In this document: positions 1 to 8,111 of the stretch, one piece after another
Layout: every line of letters begins with the position of its first letter
Position numbering within the stretch: the stretch's first letter is position 1
Source of the DNA: Anabaena sp. UHCC 0204
Lineage (GTDB): Bacteria; Cyanobacteriota; Cyanobacteriia; Cyanobacteriales; Nostocaceae
Assembly (NCBI RefSeq): GCF_009711975.1
Contig: NZ_VIKW01000019.1
Coordinates: forward strand, 78,234 to 112,564
DNA: 34,331 nucleotides
Direction: 5' to 3'
Notes under the pieces: generated by a model
Databases searched by the model: none
The model's input: only the letters and a program-made list of their open reading frames with translations
What the model was told of the DNA's origin: nothing
Program-made: the position numbers and the translations under genes

Positions 1-78
1 TTCCCTTTTTTTGTAAAAATTGCGTAAAAACGCAATCATGTTTGTTAATTCTAGGAACTTTTGTACAAAGTAATGGTC

Positions 79-777
79 ATGTCCGCTGCCAAAATTCTTG
101 TAGTTGATGACGATCCCGCAGTTCGGAATTTAATCCAACGTTTTTTGCTTAAACAAAATTATCTAGTTGAGTCTGCCGAAGATGGTAAGACAGCTCTAAT
201 TATGTTTGAGCAATTTAACCCCGATTTGGTAATTCTGGATGTTAATTTACCGGATGTAATTGGCTTTAACCTCTGTCAAGAAATGCAAAGTCGTAGCGGC
301 GTATTTGTGCTACTACTAACTAGCAGGACAGACGAAGCTGATAAGATTCGCGGTTTTTCTAAAGGTGCTGATGACTATCTCACTAAGCCGTTTGGGTTGG
401 CAGAGTTAGAGGTGAGAGTAGCAGCAATTTTGAGGAGGCAGCGGGTTGTCACTGGTGCAGAACATCAACGCCTAGTCTTTGACAAGCTAACGATTGATCC
501 TGTGCGAAGGGAAGTAATAATTAATAGTGAACCCATTCCCCTAACGGCTTTGGAATTTGACTTATTATATTTTTTAGCTAGTCATCCTGGCCGTGTTTGG
601 CGACGTTCCGAACTGATTCAAGAGGTTTGGGACTATGAATACGTGGGGGATCAAAGGGTTGTTGATGTTCATATCGGTCAAATTCGTAAGAAAATCGAAC
701 TCGATCCTACTCAATCAGCATTAATTCAAACTGTACGTGGTGTAGGGTATAAGTTTGAATGCTCAAATCTGCCTTAA
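79..777 (+). CDS. OmpR/PhoB-family response regulator
   Basis: Two-component response regulator that would bind DNA when phosphorylated. The start chosen is the ATG at 79. The open frame reaches back to a TTG at 61, but the receiver domain begins directly after ATG 79 (MSAAKILVVDDD), giving 232 residues. The N-terminal receiver domain (about residues 5-118) shows the acidic pocket DDD at 10-12, phospho-acceptor D54 in LILDV-like context, T81 and K103 (LTKPFG). The C-terminal winged helix (about 135-228) has the family's PLTALEFDLL, VWRRSELIQEVW and RGVGYKF segments. No histidine kinase is adjacent, so it looks like an orphan regulator. The family is certain; which cyanobacterial regulator it corresponds to (a ManR-, NblR- or Rpa-type protein) cannot be told by eye, so no symbol is given. 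Confidence 0.93.
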   Translation: MSAAKILVVDDDPAVRNLIQRFLLKQNYLVESAEDGKTALIMFEQFNPDLVILDVNLPDVIGFNLCQEMQSRSGVFVLLLTSRTDEADKIRGFSKGADDYLTKPFGLAELEVRVAAILRRQRVVTGAEHQRLVFDKLTIDPVRREVIINSEPIPLTALEFDLLYFLASHPGRVWRRSELIQEVWDYEYVGDQRVVDVHIGQIRKKIELDPTQSALIQTVRGVGYKFECSNLP

Positions 778-815
778 CATACTCCACCAATTACTGAGTT
801 TTGACTGAGTTTTAA

Positions 816-840
816 AACCGTGTGTCCCACGGTTCTTTAT
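816..840 (+). terminator. Probable weak terminator after the response regulator
   Basis: A 7-bp stem (AACCGTG at 816-822 with CACGGTT at 828-834) with a 5-nt loop lies 39 bases after the stop codon and is followed by the T-rich CTTTATATTT. The T-tract is interrupted, so termination strength is uncertain. It could also be bidirectional, because the next gene converges on it. Confidence 0.45.
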
Positions 841-869
841 ATTTAGGGGTTCTATCCCATTATTTTCGG

Positions 870-1064
870 TCAATGATGAAACAATGTTTCTAAGTAGATC
901 CGAGCAGCTTGGCGATCGCTCTCTCCATTTTGCAGCAAAAATAGCGATAAAGCCGCTGTCAAGACTCGGTTTTGATCCCAGTCAGGATGGGTCTCTAAGT
1001 AATTATTCATTGATTCTTGTAATGTTTCGGGGATTTCGGTCATGAGAGGGACTGTTGTGTTCAT
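870..1064 (-). CDS. DUF2811 family small protein
   Basis: A 64-residue acidic protein of unknown function in the cyanobacterial DUF2811 family. The frame extends upstream to 1085, but I chose the ATG at 1064. It starts the conserved segment MNTTVPLMTEIPETLQESM and has a good ribosome binding site (CAGGAAA) just upstream. The core PDWDQNRVLTAALSLFLLQ is the part I recognise from this family. It resembles a short helical domain of the ribbon-helix-helix or antitoxin size class, but that is only an impression. It converges on the response regulator and has no obvious operon partner. Confidence 0.82.
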   Translation of the reverse strand: MNTTVPLMTEIPETLQESMNNYLETHPDWDQNRVLTAALSLFLLQNGESDRQAARIYLETLFHH

Positions 1065-1821
1065 AAAATTTTCCTGTAGATCCATGAAAAAAAGTTACTG
1101 ATGTTCAGTTTTACTTAGAACCCTCTTTACTCTGCCGGGAGGGAAATTAAATTAAAGAAGTACAAGTTCAGATATAGATTCAGATGTGGAGTTCTCTAAT
1201 AAAACCGGGACTCATTATTTTGCGCTCACAAGGGGGGGATTTGTCAATGCTGCGAAATGTTAAAAATTAGCAGTCAAAAATAAATCTTTACGAGGTAATC
1301 AGCCATTAGACTATATTTCTGTTACGTAACTTAATAAAAACTCAGTTATAAAAACTGTTGTCATTAAAAGTAAACAATCCCCAGTAAGTCAGCAAGAGCC
1401 GATTAACTCGTCAAACATCTGTGGAAAAGTATCAAATTTCCTGTGGAAAACCTGTGGAATGAATGAGGAAAAGAGTAGGTAATAATAAGAATTACCAAAA
1501 TGTCTTTATTCTCTGACATATCAGGCAACTAAGCTGCTGAAGATTCCGCACAAGCAGAAAATAGGGAAAAAAACAACAACCTTTTTCAGCAAAACCTAAA
1601 TATTTTTCTTTTGAGAATCAATGAATTTGGGGACTAGAAACCATGATTAGTAAGGAAATGCCCAATTCCCCTGCACCCTTATTGCTATAAGTTGCTAGTT
1701 CCGACTGGGCTAAATGCAGGTTAAAATATACAATTGAAATAAAGACCTCATGTCTATAGGGTGAGAAGCAGCAAGTGGTTTCTGCAATCTCTAATCCTGT
1801 TAATTTTTAATCTGTGTCAGT
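1065..1821. other. Gene-free AT-rich intergenic region
   Basis: About 750 bases with no credible reading frame on either strand. The visible elements are a perfect 10-bp palindrome GTTACGTAAC near 1322 and a group of three DnaA-box-like sequences at 1420-1461, listed separately. The right end runs into the structured RNA region. No tRNA or transposase remnant was seen. Confidence 0.6.
1420..1461 (-). promoter_or_regulatory. Cluster of three cyanobacterial-type DnaA boxes
   Basis: TGTGGAAAA occurs at 1420-1428 and again at 1442-1450, and TGTGGAATG follows at 1453-1461. The reverse complement of the first two is TTTTCCACA, the DnaA-box form reported for cyanobacterial origins. The third differs in its last bases. 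All three share one orientation in an AT-rich gene-free stretch. No dnaA or dnaN gene lies in the window, so this may be an accessory DnaA-binding site, part of an origin, or chance. Confidence 0.4.
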
Positions 1822-2240
1822 AACCCAGTCCTAAAGGGACTGGGCTTGTAAGAGCAATCAATCAAGCCGTACTGACCAGACCACCCTGAGCGTAGTCTCA
1901 TGGTAGCCGTTATTTGAGTCACGACACCCTGGAATGCGTAGCTAGTTCCCTGCTCTGTCGCTTGTAATTAAACAGTTCTAAGGTCACTGGGGCAGTGTTG
2001 CAAGCCTAACAAGCTCTGATAACTGGTCGAAGCTAACATTACCCCAGAAATGGGAGGCTCTTCGGAGCAATATATTATGCGTACAGAGTTGGGACATTTG
2101 AATCGGTAATTGTCCCGTTGAAAGTACATCACAAAAGTACCCCGAATTGACCAACTCCAAGGCGGTAATGAAAATTACTCAAGGCGGTTAAAACCGCTCG
2201 TGCCTGTTTCCATCTCAGGGCTAAAGCCTCTGAGTTTCCC
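1822..2240 (+). ncRNA. Structured RNA, possible stand-alone HEARO (IscB omega RNA)
   Basis: No protein is encoded here, but many helices can be drawn. Hairpins are 1824-1844 (8-bp stem), CACTG/CAGTG at 1985-1997, CCCA-GAAA-TGGG at 2043-2054, GCTC-TTCG-GAGC at 2057-2068, GGGACA/TGTCCC at 2091-2116, GTAAT-GAAA-ATTAC at 2165-2178, GCGGT/ACCGC at 2184-2197 and CTCAGGGC/GCC-CTGAG at 2214-2234. Longer pairings are GACCAG 1874-1879 with CTGGTC 2023-2028, CGACA 1922-1926 with TGTCG 1956-1960, and GAGTT 2086-2090 with AACTC 2153-2157. The stable GAAA and UUCG tetraloops argue for function as RNA. From memory, the CACCCTGG and GGAGCAAT segments and overall order recall HEARO RNAs, the omega RNAs normally placed before iscB. 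No iscB follows; terC starts about 30 bases later. The alternative is a cis-regulatory leader of terC. The boundaries are approximate. Confidence 0.5.
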
Positions 2241-2270
2241 ACTTACCGTGTATTCTTATGAGAAATTGGA

Positions 2271-2993
2271 ATGTTAGACCAAATATTTAATTACCTAAAC
2301 TTTCATTTCAGCGTTGAAGCCTCAATAGTTCTCTTAATATTAGTGTTTTTAGAGGCGGTGCTATCGGCTGATAATGCGATCGCTCTCGCTGCGATCGCTC
2401 AAGGACTAGAAGACAAAAAATTAGAAAATCAAGCTCTCAACATTGGTTTAGTCTTTGCTTATGTGCTAAGAATCACCCTGTTGTTAACAGCTACATGGGT
2501 ACAGAAATTTTGGCAATTTGAACTACTAGGGGCTGGTTATCTTTTATGGCTAGTATTCCAACATTTTAGTTCCCAAGAAGACGCAGAAAACCACCATCAC
2601 GGACCACGTTTTAAGTCACTATGGCAAGCTATACCCGTGATTGCATTTACAGACTTAGCCTTTTCCTTAGATAGTGTGACAACAGCGATCGCTGTATCTC
2701 AAGAAACATGGCTAGTCATCACCGGTACAACCATCGGGATTGTCACCCTCCGATTCATGGCTGGATTATTTATCCGTTGGTTAGATGAATATGAAAATTT
2801 AGAAGACGCAGGTTACATCACTGTAGCCTTTGTTGGTTTGCGTCTTCTATTAAAAGTCATCAACGATGATCTAGTCCCACCAGAATGGCTTGTAATCACA
2901 GCCATTGGTATCATCTTAGCCTGGGGCTTCTCTAAACGCACCGTTGTTGAATTAGTCCCCGAAGAAAGAGAAAAAACTGAAGTGTCGAAGTAA
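2271..2993 (+). CDS. TerC-family integral membrane protein
   Basis: A 240-residue polytopic inner-membrane (or thylakoid) protein of the TerC/Alx family, whose members are linked to metal (manganese, tellurite) homeostasis and in chloroplast relatives to thylakoid biogenesis. About seven hydrophobic segments are visible. The two family hallmarks, EAVLSADNA near residue 28 and DLAFSLDSV near 125, place acidic residues inside membrane helices as expected for cation handling. A histidine-bearing cytoplasmic loop (NHHHGP) lies between them. The ATG at 2271 has only a weak upstream GAGAA. Its 5' flank is the structured RNA region, so post-transcriptional control is possible; Alx-type genes in other bacteria have a manganese riboswitch, but I cannot match that motif here. 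Confidence 0.92.
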   Translation: MLDQIFNYLNFHFSVEASIVLLILVFLEAVLSADNAIALAAIAQGLEDKKLENQALNIGLVFAYVLRITLLLTATWVQKFWQFELLGAGYLLWLVFQHFSSQEDAENHHHGPRFKSLWQAIPVIAFTDLAFSLDSVTTAIAVSQETWLVITGTTIGIVTLRFMAGLFIRWLDEYENLEDAGYITVAFVGLRLLLKVINDDLVPPEWLVITAIGIILAWGFSKRTVVELVPEEREKTEVSK

Positions 2994-2998
2994 GGAGC

Positions 2999-3052
2999 GG
3001 GGGAGCAGAGGGGCAGAGGGGCAGAGGGGCAGGGGAGCAGGGGAGTAGGGGG
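2999..3052 (+). repeat. G-rich short tandem repeat, G-quadruplex-like
   Basis: Seven runs of four or five G are separated by 2-6 base loops (CAGA, CA, AGCA, AGTA). The array begins 6 bases after the terC stop. It is of the heptamer/octamer short-repeat kind common between genes of filamentous cyanobacteria and meets the usual G-quadruplex pattern on the terC sense strand. Confidence 0.8.
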
Positions 3053-3073
3053 AAATATTTTTATTTATTCTTT

Positions 3074-3137
3074 CCAATCCCCAATCCCCAATCCCCAATC
3101 ACCCATCACCAATCACCAATCACCCATTACCCAATTA
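3074..3137 (-). repeat. CCCCAAT/CACCAAT tandem repeat (G-rich on minus strand)
   Basis: A degenerate 7-base array (CCAATCC then CACCAAT/CACCCAT variants) fills the gap before the ndk stop. On the minus strand it reads as TTGGGGA repeats, giving three full GGGG runs followed by GG and GGG runs. It therefore lies in sense orientation in the ndk 3' untranslated region. Confidence 0.8.
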
Positions 3138-3141
3138 CTAA

Positions 3142-3609
3142 TTACTCACTTAACCAAGGAGTAGAATGGGGTTGCCAAGCTACTAACTCTTCGTCTTTAA
3201 ACCACAAAGCAATTTCTCTTTGAGCGGTTTCTTGAGCATCAGAACCATGAATGAGGTTACGACCAACATTAATGCCAAAATCGCCGCGAATTGTGCCTGG
3301 TTCTGATGTTAAGGGGTTGGTTGCACCAATAATCTTTCTAGCTGCTGCAACAACGCCTTCACCTTCCCAAACCATAGCTACCACTGGACTAGAAATGATG
3401 AATTCAACCAAACCAGGGAAAAAAGGTCTTTCCCGGTGAACATCATAATGTTGTTCCGCTAATTCCTTACTGACTTTCATAAACTTCAAGCCAACGAGGG
3501 TAAAGCCTTTAGTTTCAAATCGGCGAATAATTTCACCCACCAAGCCGCGCTGTACACCATCAGGCTTAATTGCTAAAAATGTGCGTTCCAAATCTGTCTC
3601 CAAAAACAT
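3142..3609 (-). CDS. ndk: Nucleoside diphosphate kinase
   Basis: Cytoplasmic enzyme that moves the gamma phosphate from ATP to other nucleoside diphosphates through a phosphohistidine. At 155 residues it is a few longer than the usual 149-152, because of a short N-terminal extension before [20 protein letters not shown]. The catalytic His is in NLIHGSD (about residue 121), and the substrate region [18 protein letters not shown] is intact. The start chosen is the ATG at 3609; a TTG two codons upstream is also in frame. It converges with terC across two repeat arrays and is divergent from speA. Confidence 0.96.
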   Translation of the reverse strand: MFLETDLERTFLAIKPDGVQRGLVGEIIRRFETKGFTLVGLKFMKVSKELAEQHYDVHRERPFFPGLVEFIISSPVVAMVWEGEGVVAAARKIIGATNPLTSEPGTIRGDFGINVGRNLIHGSDAQETAQREIALWFKDEELVAWQPHSTPWLSE

Positions 3610-3907
3610 AATCAAATTTTGATGGGTTAATTGTCAGTTGTATTGATGTCTTTTGTCTAGTAGTCTGATGAATGTTCCCTAAAAATTGCAGGGACAAGGG
3701 AACGAGAAAAAATGTCTTCTTTTCTCTGTAGTGGAGATGCAGCAGGAGTTACTTACCCCTATATGGGTAGCGCAACATGGTATTAACCATATATACATAT
3801 TTCTAATAACTAATTCTTAATCAGAAATTATTTCTAGTCGTATATTCGTTACCGAACTATTTTGTTAAATTGTTATTTCGTGTGTGAAACACAGAGGTCA
3901 GGAATAA
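3610..3907. other. Divergent ndk/speA promoter region
   Basis: About 300 bases that must carry the promoters of ndk (left) and speA (right). A small palindrome ATGGT-ATTA-ACCAT lies near 3777, followed by a TATA-rich stretch. I could not pick convincing -35/-10 pairs, and no coding potential is visible. Confidence 0.4.
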
Positions 3908-5920
3908 ATGGGTGTCGAGTCAACCGCTGATGAGATTGTAAAAATGCCATCTAATGGGCATAAAGCTGAATTGAAAAGCCAAAAACAGAAAAAACAGTTA
4001 GCACCTAGTACAAGTAAGGGAGATTTATCTCTTCCTTGGAAAATTGAGGATAGTGAAGACCTGTATCGGATTGAAGGTTGGGGACAGCCTTATTTTTCCA
4101 TTAATGCTGCTGGTCATGTCACTGTTTCCCCCAAGGGTGAACGGGGTGGATCACTGGACTTGTTCGAGTTGGTCAATGCTTTGCAACAGCGAAATTTGGG
4201 GCTACCGATGTTAATTCGCTTTTCCGATATTTTGGAAGATCGGATAGAGCGATTAAATGCTTGTTTTGCCAAAGCGATCGCTCGTTATAACTATCCTGGT
4301 GTGTATCGGGGGGTATTTCCCGTCAAGTGTAACCAACAACGGCATCTCATTGAAGATTTGGTTCGCTTTGGTAAACCTCATCAATTCGGTTTAGAAGCAG
4401 GTTCTAAGCCAGAATTAATGATTGCTCTAGCTTTGTTGGATACACCAGGAGCATTACTAATTTGCAACGGCTACAAAGACCAGGAATACATCGAAACAGC
4501 GATGTTATCCCAAAAACTAGGACAAACACCAATTATTGTCCTAGAACAAATTGAAGAGGTAGATTTAGCCATTGCGGCTAGTCGTCAATTAGGAATTAAG
4601 CCCATCTTGGGAGTCAGAGCGAAATTAAGTACCCAAGGAATGGGGCGTTGGGGAACTTCCACAGGCGATCGCGCTAAATTTGGCTTGACAATTCCGGAAA
4701 TTATGGAAGCTGTCGAAAAATTAGGTGCAGCCGATTTACTGGATTCTTTGCAACTATTACACTTTCACATCGGTTCGCAAATCTCCGCTATCAATGTCAT
4801 TAAAGATGCTATCCAAGAAGCCAGCCGCATTTATGTGGAATTGGCAATGCTAGGGGCAAATATGAAATATCTGGACGTTGGTGGTGGCTTGGGTGTAGAT
4901 TACGACGGTTCTCAAACCAACTTCTACACCTCAAAAAACTACAATATGCAAAACTATGCTAACGACATCGTGGCAGAGTTAAAAGATACTTGTGCTGAAA
5001 GGCAAATTCCCGTACCTACACTAATTAGTGAAAGTGGCCGGGCGATTTCTTCCCACCAATCGGTTTTAATATTTGACGTTCTCAGCACCAGCGATGTCCC
5101 CCTTGATCCTCCTTCTCCACATCAGGAGGGAGAATCCCCAATTATTAAATACCTTTGGGAAACCTATCAATCCATCAATAAAGAGAATTATCAAGAGTTC
5201 TATCACGATGCGGCTCAATTCAAAGAAGAAGCCATCAGTCGCTTCAATTTAGGAATTTTGCGCCTCAATGAACGTGCTAAAGCCGAGCGTCTCTACTGGG
5301 CTTGTTGTCAAAAAATTCTCACTCTCATTCGTCAGGAAGAATACGTACCTGATGAGTTGGAAGACTTAGAAAAAATCATGGCTTCCATCTACTACATCAA
5401 TCTTTCTGTGTTTCAATCAGCACCGGATTGTTGGGCAATAGATCAACTATTTCCCATTATGCCGATACATCGTCTCGATGAAGAACCAACTCGCAGAGGC
5501 ATTTTAGCGGATCTAACCTGTGATAGTGATGGGAAAATTGACCGCTTTATAGATTTGCGGGATGTCAAATCAGTGTTAGAACTACACAAATTTGAACCTG
5601 GACAACCCTATTATCTAGGAATGTTCTTGAATGGAGCGTACCAAGAGATTATGGGGAATTTACATAATCTCTTCGGTGACACTAACGCTGTTCACATCAA
5701 CTTAACCCCTAAAGGTTATCAAATTGAACACGTTGTCAAGGGCGATACCATGAGTGAAGTTGTTAGCTATGTTCAATATGATGCTGAAGACATGATAGAA
5801 AACATTCGTCAGCGTTGTGAACGGGCTTTAGAAGAACAACAAATCACCCTCGCCGAATCCCAGCGACTATTACAAACTTACGAGCAAAGTTTACAACGGT
5901 ATACTTACTTGAATAGTTAA
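3908..5920 (+). CDS. speA: Biosynthetic arginine decarboxylase (PLP-dependent)
   Basis: Converts arginine to agmatine and CO2, the first step of polyamine synthesis and a route of arginine breakdown in cyanobacteria. The 670 residues match the usual SpeA length with a short basic N-terminal extension. The alanine-racemase-like barrel has the PLP lysine K140 in FPVKCNQQ, HFHIGSQ at 285-291 and the glycine loop DVGGGLGVDYDG at 323-334. The C-terminal part has the conserved TCDSDG with C538, then the beta-sandwich with GMFLNGAYQEIMGN and NLFGDTNAVHI. The ATG at 3908 is preceded by CAGGAA. It is transcribed alone and ends in a repeat-rich spacer facing the next minus-strand gene. Confidence 0.97.
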   Translation: MGVESTADEIVKMPSNGHKAELKSQKQKKQLAPSTSKGDLSLPWKIEDSEDLYRIEGWGQPYFSINAAGHVTVSPKGERGGSLDLFELVNALQQRNLGLPMLIRFSDILEDRIERLNACFAKAIARYNYPGVYRGVFPVKCNQQRHLIEDLVRFGKPHQFGLEAGSKPELMIALALLDTPGALLICNGYKDQEYIETAMLSQKLGQTPIIVLEQIEEVDLAIAASRQLGIKPILGVRAKLSTQGMGRWGTSTGDRAKFGLTIPEIMEAVEKLGAADLLDSLQLLHFHIGSQISAINVIKDAIQEASRIYVELAMLGANMKYLDVGGGLGVDYDGSQTNFYTSKNYNMQNYANDIVAELKDTCAERQIPVPTLISESGRAISSHQSVLIFDVLSTSDVPLDPPSPHQEGESPIIKYLWETYQSINKENYQEFYHDAAQFKEEAISRFNLGILRLNERAKAERLYWACCQKILTLIRQEEYVPDELEDLEKIMASIYYINLSVFQSAPDCWAIDQLFPIMPIHRLDEEPTRRGILADLTCDSDGKIDRFIDLRDVKSVLELHKFEPGQPYYLGMFLNGAYQEIMGNLHNLFGDTNAVHINLTPKGYQIEHVVKGDTMSEVVSYVQYDAEDMIENIRQRCERALEEQQITLAESQRLLQTYEQSLQRYTYLNS

Positions 5921-5921
5921 T

Positions 5922-5997
5922 AGTCAGTGGTCAGTGGTCAGTGGTCAGTAGCAAATTACAACGAACAACTGACAACGAACAACTGACAACTGACTAA
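5922..5997. repeat. Short tandem repeats GTCAGTG and AACTGAC between convergent genes
   Basis: Four tandem GTCAGTG-type heptamers (5922-5949) are followed by tandem ACGAACAACTGAC-type units (5960-5997). The two arrays are partly complementary (CAGT with ACTG), so either transcript can fold this spacer into a hairpin. It probably serves as a two-way terminator for speA and the nucleotidyltransferase gene. It overlaps the last bases of that gene. Confidence 0.7.
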
Positions 5998-7163
5998 ATT
6001 GAATTTGTTCCTAATAATTCAGCGATCGCTTGGTGTTCTAAAGGCGTTTCTAAAGGTGGAGTTTGACGAGCATCCGTAATCAGCCAGTCTAAAGCCGCTG
6101 CTTGCACATCAATGGATGCTCCTGTCTTATCTACACAGTAACGCCCGAACACCAGCTTATCTACTAAGCGGACTCCTGGCGCTAAACGCGACCATTCAAA
6201 AATTACACTGTTATCTACAGTCGCACCACTACAAATCCAGCAATTTGGACCAATCATCGCTGGTCCAATAATTTTTGCCCCATCTTCGATTTTGGTCATC
6301 CCACCAATATAAACAGGTCCAGTTATATCAACTTTATCCCAATTAACGGATACATTTAACCCAGTGAAAATACCAGGAGCAACTTCGTGTCCAGGAATTT
6401 GCACATTTTTAATTTCTCCTGATAAAACGCCGCGAATTGCTCGCCAATAATCGGGAACTTTACCAATATCCACCCATTCAAAATCCATGGGAATTGCATA
6501 AAATGGGGCATTATCCGCTACAAGTTGGGGAAATAACTGGCCACCAATGTCATACTCTACTCCAGAGGGTATATACTTAAAAACTTCTGGCTCAAAAATA
6601 TAAATACCTGTATTGATATTAGTGCTAAGAGCTTCTTCTGTTGAAGGTTTTTCTTGGAAAGCTTTGATGCGATTATCGTCGTCAGTCACCACCACACCGT
6701 AGCTAGAAACCTCTTCTTTGGGAACTGATTTAGTAATGATAGTAGCGATCGCACCTTTGGATTTATGCCACTTTACCGCCGCAGTTAAGTCTAAATCTAT
6801 TAACGCATCACCACACAGAACTACAAAAGTATCATCAAAAAATGGTGAGAAGTCTTGAATCCGGCGCATACCCCCAGCCGAACCAATCGCTTCCCCGACG
6901 AGTTTACCATCATCATCAATTTTACCTTCAAACGAATAAGCAATCTGTACCCCAAACCTCTGACCATCACGGAAATAACTTTCTATTTCCTCCGCCAAAT
7001 GGCTAACATTGACCATAATTTCGTCAAAGCCATGTTGACGTAATAACTCCAATAAAAATTCCATCACTGGCTTTTGCAGGATCGGAATCATGGGTTTGGG
7101 AATTGTATACGTAATAGGACGGATACGAGTACCCTTTCCTGCCGCCAGAATCATCGCTTTCAT
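5994..7163 (-). CDS. NDP-sugar pyrophosphorylase with left-handed beta-helix domain (mannose-1-phosphate guanylyltransferase-like)
   Basis: A 389-residue enzyme that would activate a sugar-1-phosphate with a nucleoside triphosphate for cell-envelope polysaccharide or glycoprotein synthesis. The N-terminal Rossmann-like domain (1 to about 235) starts with the nucleotide-binding signature LAAGKGTRIRPITYTIPKP, has the metal-binding region VVLCGDALIDLD and the sugar region NINTGIYIFEP. The C-terminal part (about 260-350) has hexapeptide-like turns (GPVYIGG, GPAMIGPNC). Cyanobacterial homologues are usually named mannose-1-phosphate guanylyltransferase; the sugar specificity cannot be read from sequence. 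The ATG at 7163 has AAGGAAT upstream. scpA ends 47 bases upstream on the same strand, so the two may be co-transcribed. Confidence 0.88.
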   Translation of the reverse strand: MKAMILAAGKGTRIRPITYTIPKPMIPILQKPVMEFLLELLRQHGFDEIMVNVSHLAEEIESYFRDGQRFGVQIAYSFEGKIDDDGKLVGEAIGSAGGMRRIQDFSPFFDDTFVVLCGDALIDLDLTAAVKWHKSKGAIATIITKSVPKEEVSSYGVVVTDDDNRIKAFQEKPSTEEALSTNINTGIYIFEPEVFKYIPSGVEYDIGGQLFPQLVADNAPFYAIPMDFEWVDIGKVPDYWRAIRGVLSGEIKNVQIPGHEVAPGIFTGLNVSVNWDKVDITGPVYIGGMTKIEDGAKIIGPAMIGPNCWICSGATVDNSVIFEWSRLAPGVRLVDKLVFGRYCVDKTGASIDVQAAALDWLITDARQTPPLETPLEHQAIAELLGTNSI

Positions 7164-7210
7164 AAAATTTTATTCCTTAGTCATTGGTAATTGTTAATTT
7201 TTCCCTAACT

Positions 7211-8002
7211 TTAAGTAGGTAAGCGGATTTGAATTTCCTGGTAAAACTCTTTTTGAAATAACTCCACCTTAGATTGAGCCGAGAGCAATAGTAACGCCCA
7301 AAAAACGCTAACTAAGTTACCGTATTCTGATTCATGATGCTCCCCACTTTTCTCTGGTTGTTTTGTCTGTATCCATAAATCTATCAGTTCTTCTAAATTC
7401 CAACATTGTTCCTCTAAATTTTGCCCTTTAGCAGCAAGATGTAACACCTGTTCTAGTTCTAGCGCGACTTCCGTTAAATTTTCTTGGTGCGCTAACTCTA
7501 GGGTTTCCCGCATAGTCTGCACACTAGACTGACGTTTAATCCGCTTAGGTTGATTAACTTTTTCCACCAGTTTTAGCTGGTTGGCCATAATTTGCAATTG
7601 GTCAATCAACTCTTGGAGCGTCACCCGGCGTTTTGGTGGTGGCATAGCAGCCGGACGACGACGCAAGTGTCGCTCTAACTGCAAACGATGGGCTGGATAT
7701 AGCAAACCATCTTCAAACCCTAATATTGTATCATCTATAACTTCTTCTTGGGTATCGTCTACTGTTGACGATAGCATTAATGTATTAGCCTTAAATAGTA
7801 CAAGCATTGACGCTGATAGAAAAGCTTGCCCTGACTGGGACAAATCCGTTTCATAGCCTCTAGTTGTAGATGCTTCTGGGGACATCAATTCCAAGTAATG
7901 ATCAATCACCTCAATAACTCGCACGTCCCAAGGGTCAATTTCCCCTTTTTCAGCTTGCGAAATGAGGTGTGTAATTGTTTCTAATAATTCGACTGCATTC
8001 AT
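7211..8002 (-). CDS. scpA: Segregation and condensation protein A
   Basis: The kleisin subunit of the Smc-ScpA-ScpB condensin, which organises and separates newly copied chromosomes. The 263 residues begin with the family's N-terminal Smc-binding region (LLETITHLISQAEKGEIDPWDV), followed by the conserved block FLSASMLVLFKANTLML (residues about 60-76), an acidic linker and a C-terminal winged-helix-like region. scpB and smc are not in the window, as is common in cyanobacteria. It probably shares a transcript with the sugar-nucleotide gene downstream. The ATG at 8002 has no clear Shine-Dalgarno sequence. Confidence 0.93.
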   Translation of the reverse strand: MNAVELLETITHLISQAEKGEIDPWDVRVIEVIDHYLELMSPEASTTRGYETDLSQSGQAFLSASMLVLFKANTLMLSSTVDDTQEEVIDDTILGFEDGLLYPAHRLQLERHLRRRPAAMPPPKRRVTLQELIDQLQIMANQLKLVEKVNQPKRIKRQSSVQTMRETLELAHQENLTEVALELEQVLHLAAKGQNLEEQCWNLEELIDLWIQTKQPEKSGEHHESEYGNLVSVFWALLLLSAQSKVELFQKEFYQEIQIRLPT

Positions 8003-8111
8003 TTATTCAATATTCAAAATAGAGCCTCTTGCTCGCAGAAGGGATACAAAATGCTTACCCATTCAAAATTAAAAAAGCCTGTGTCATTTGCTTGTAATTT
8101 TCCAGCCTGTA

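Noticed and set aside
1822-2240. yybP-ykoY manganese riboswitch, group II intron domain V, tmRNA or RNase P RNA
   Set aside because: The characteristic conserved sequences of each (as I remember them) are not visible. A terC leader riboswitch of another kind remains an open alternative.
3074-3137. CRISPR-like array
   Set aside because: The units are 7-8 bases with no spacers; this is a short tandem repeat. No CRISPR array or cas gene is in the window.
3770-3810. NtcA site (GTA-N8-TAC) before speA
   Set aside because: GTA and TAC are present near 3780-3795 but not with the 8-base spacing.
5090-5140. Imperfect palindrome inside speA (CCTCC...GGAGG), possible repeat inserted in frame
   Set aside because: It encodes a short Pro-rich linker that I believe is also present in other cyanobacterial SpeA proteins, so an insertion is not supported.
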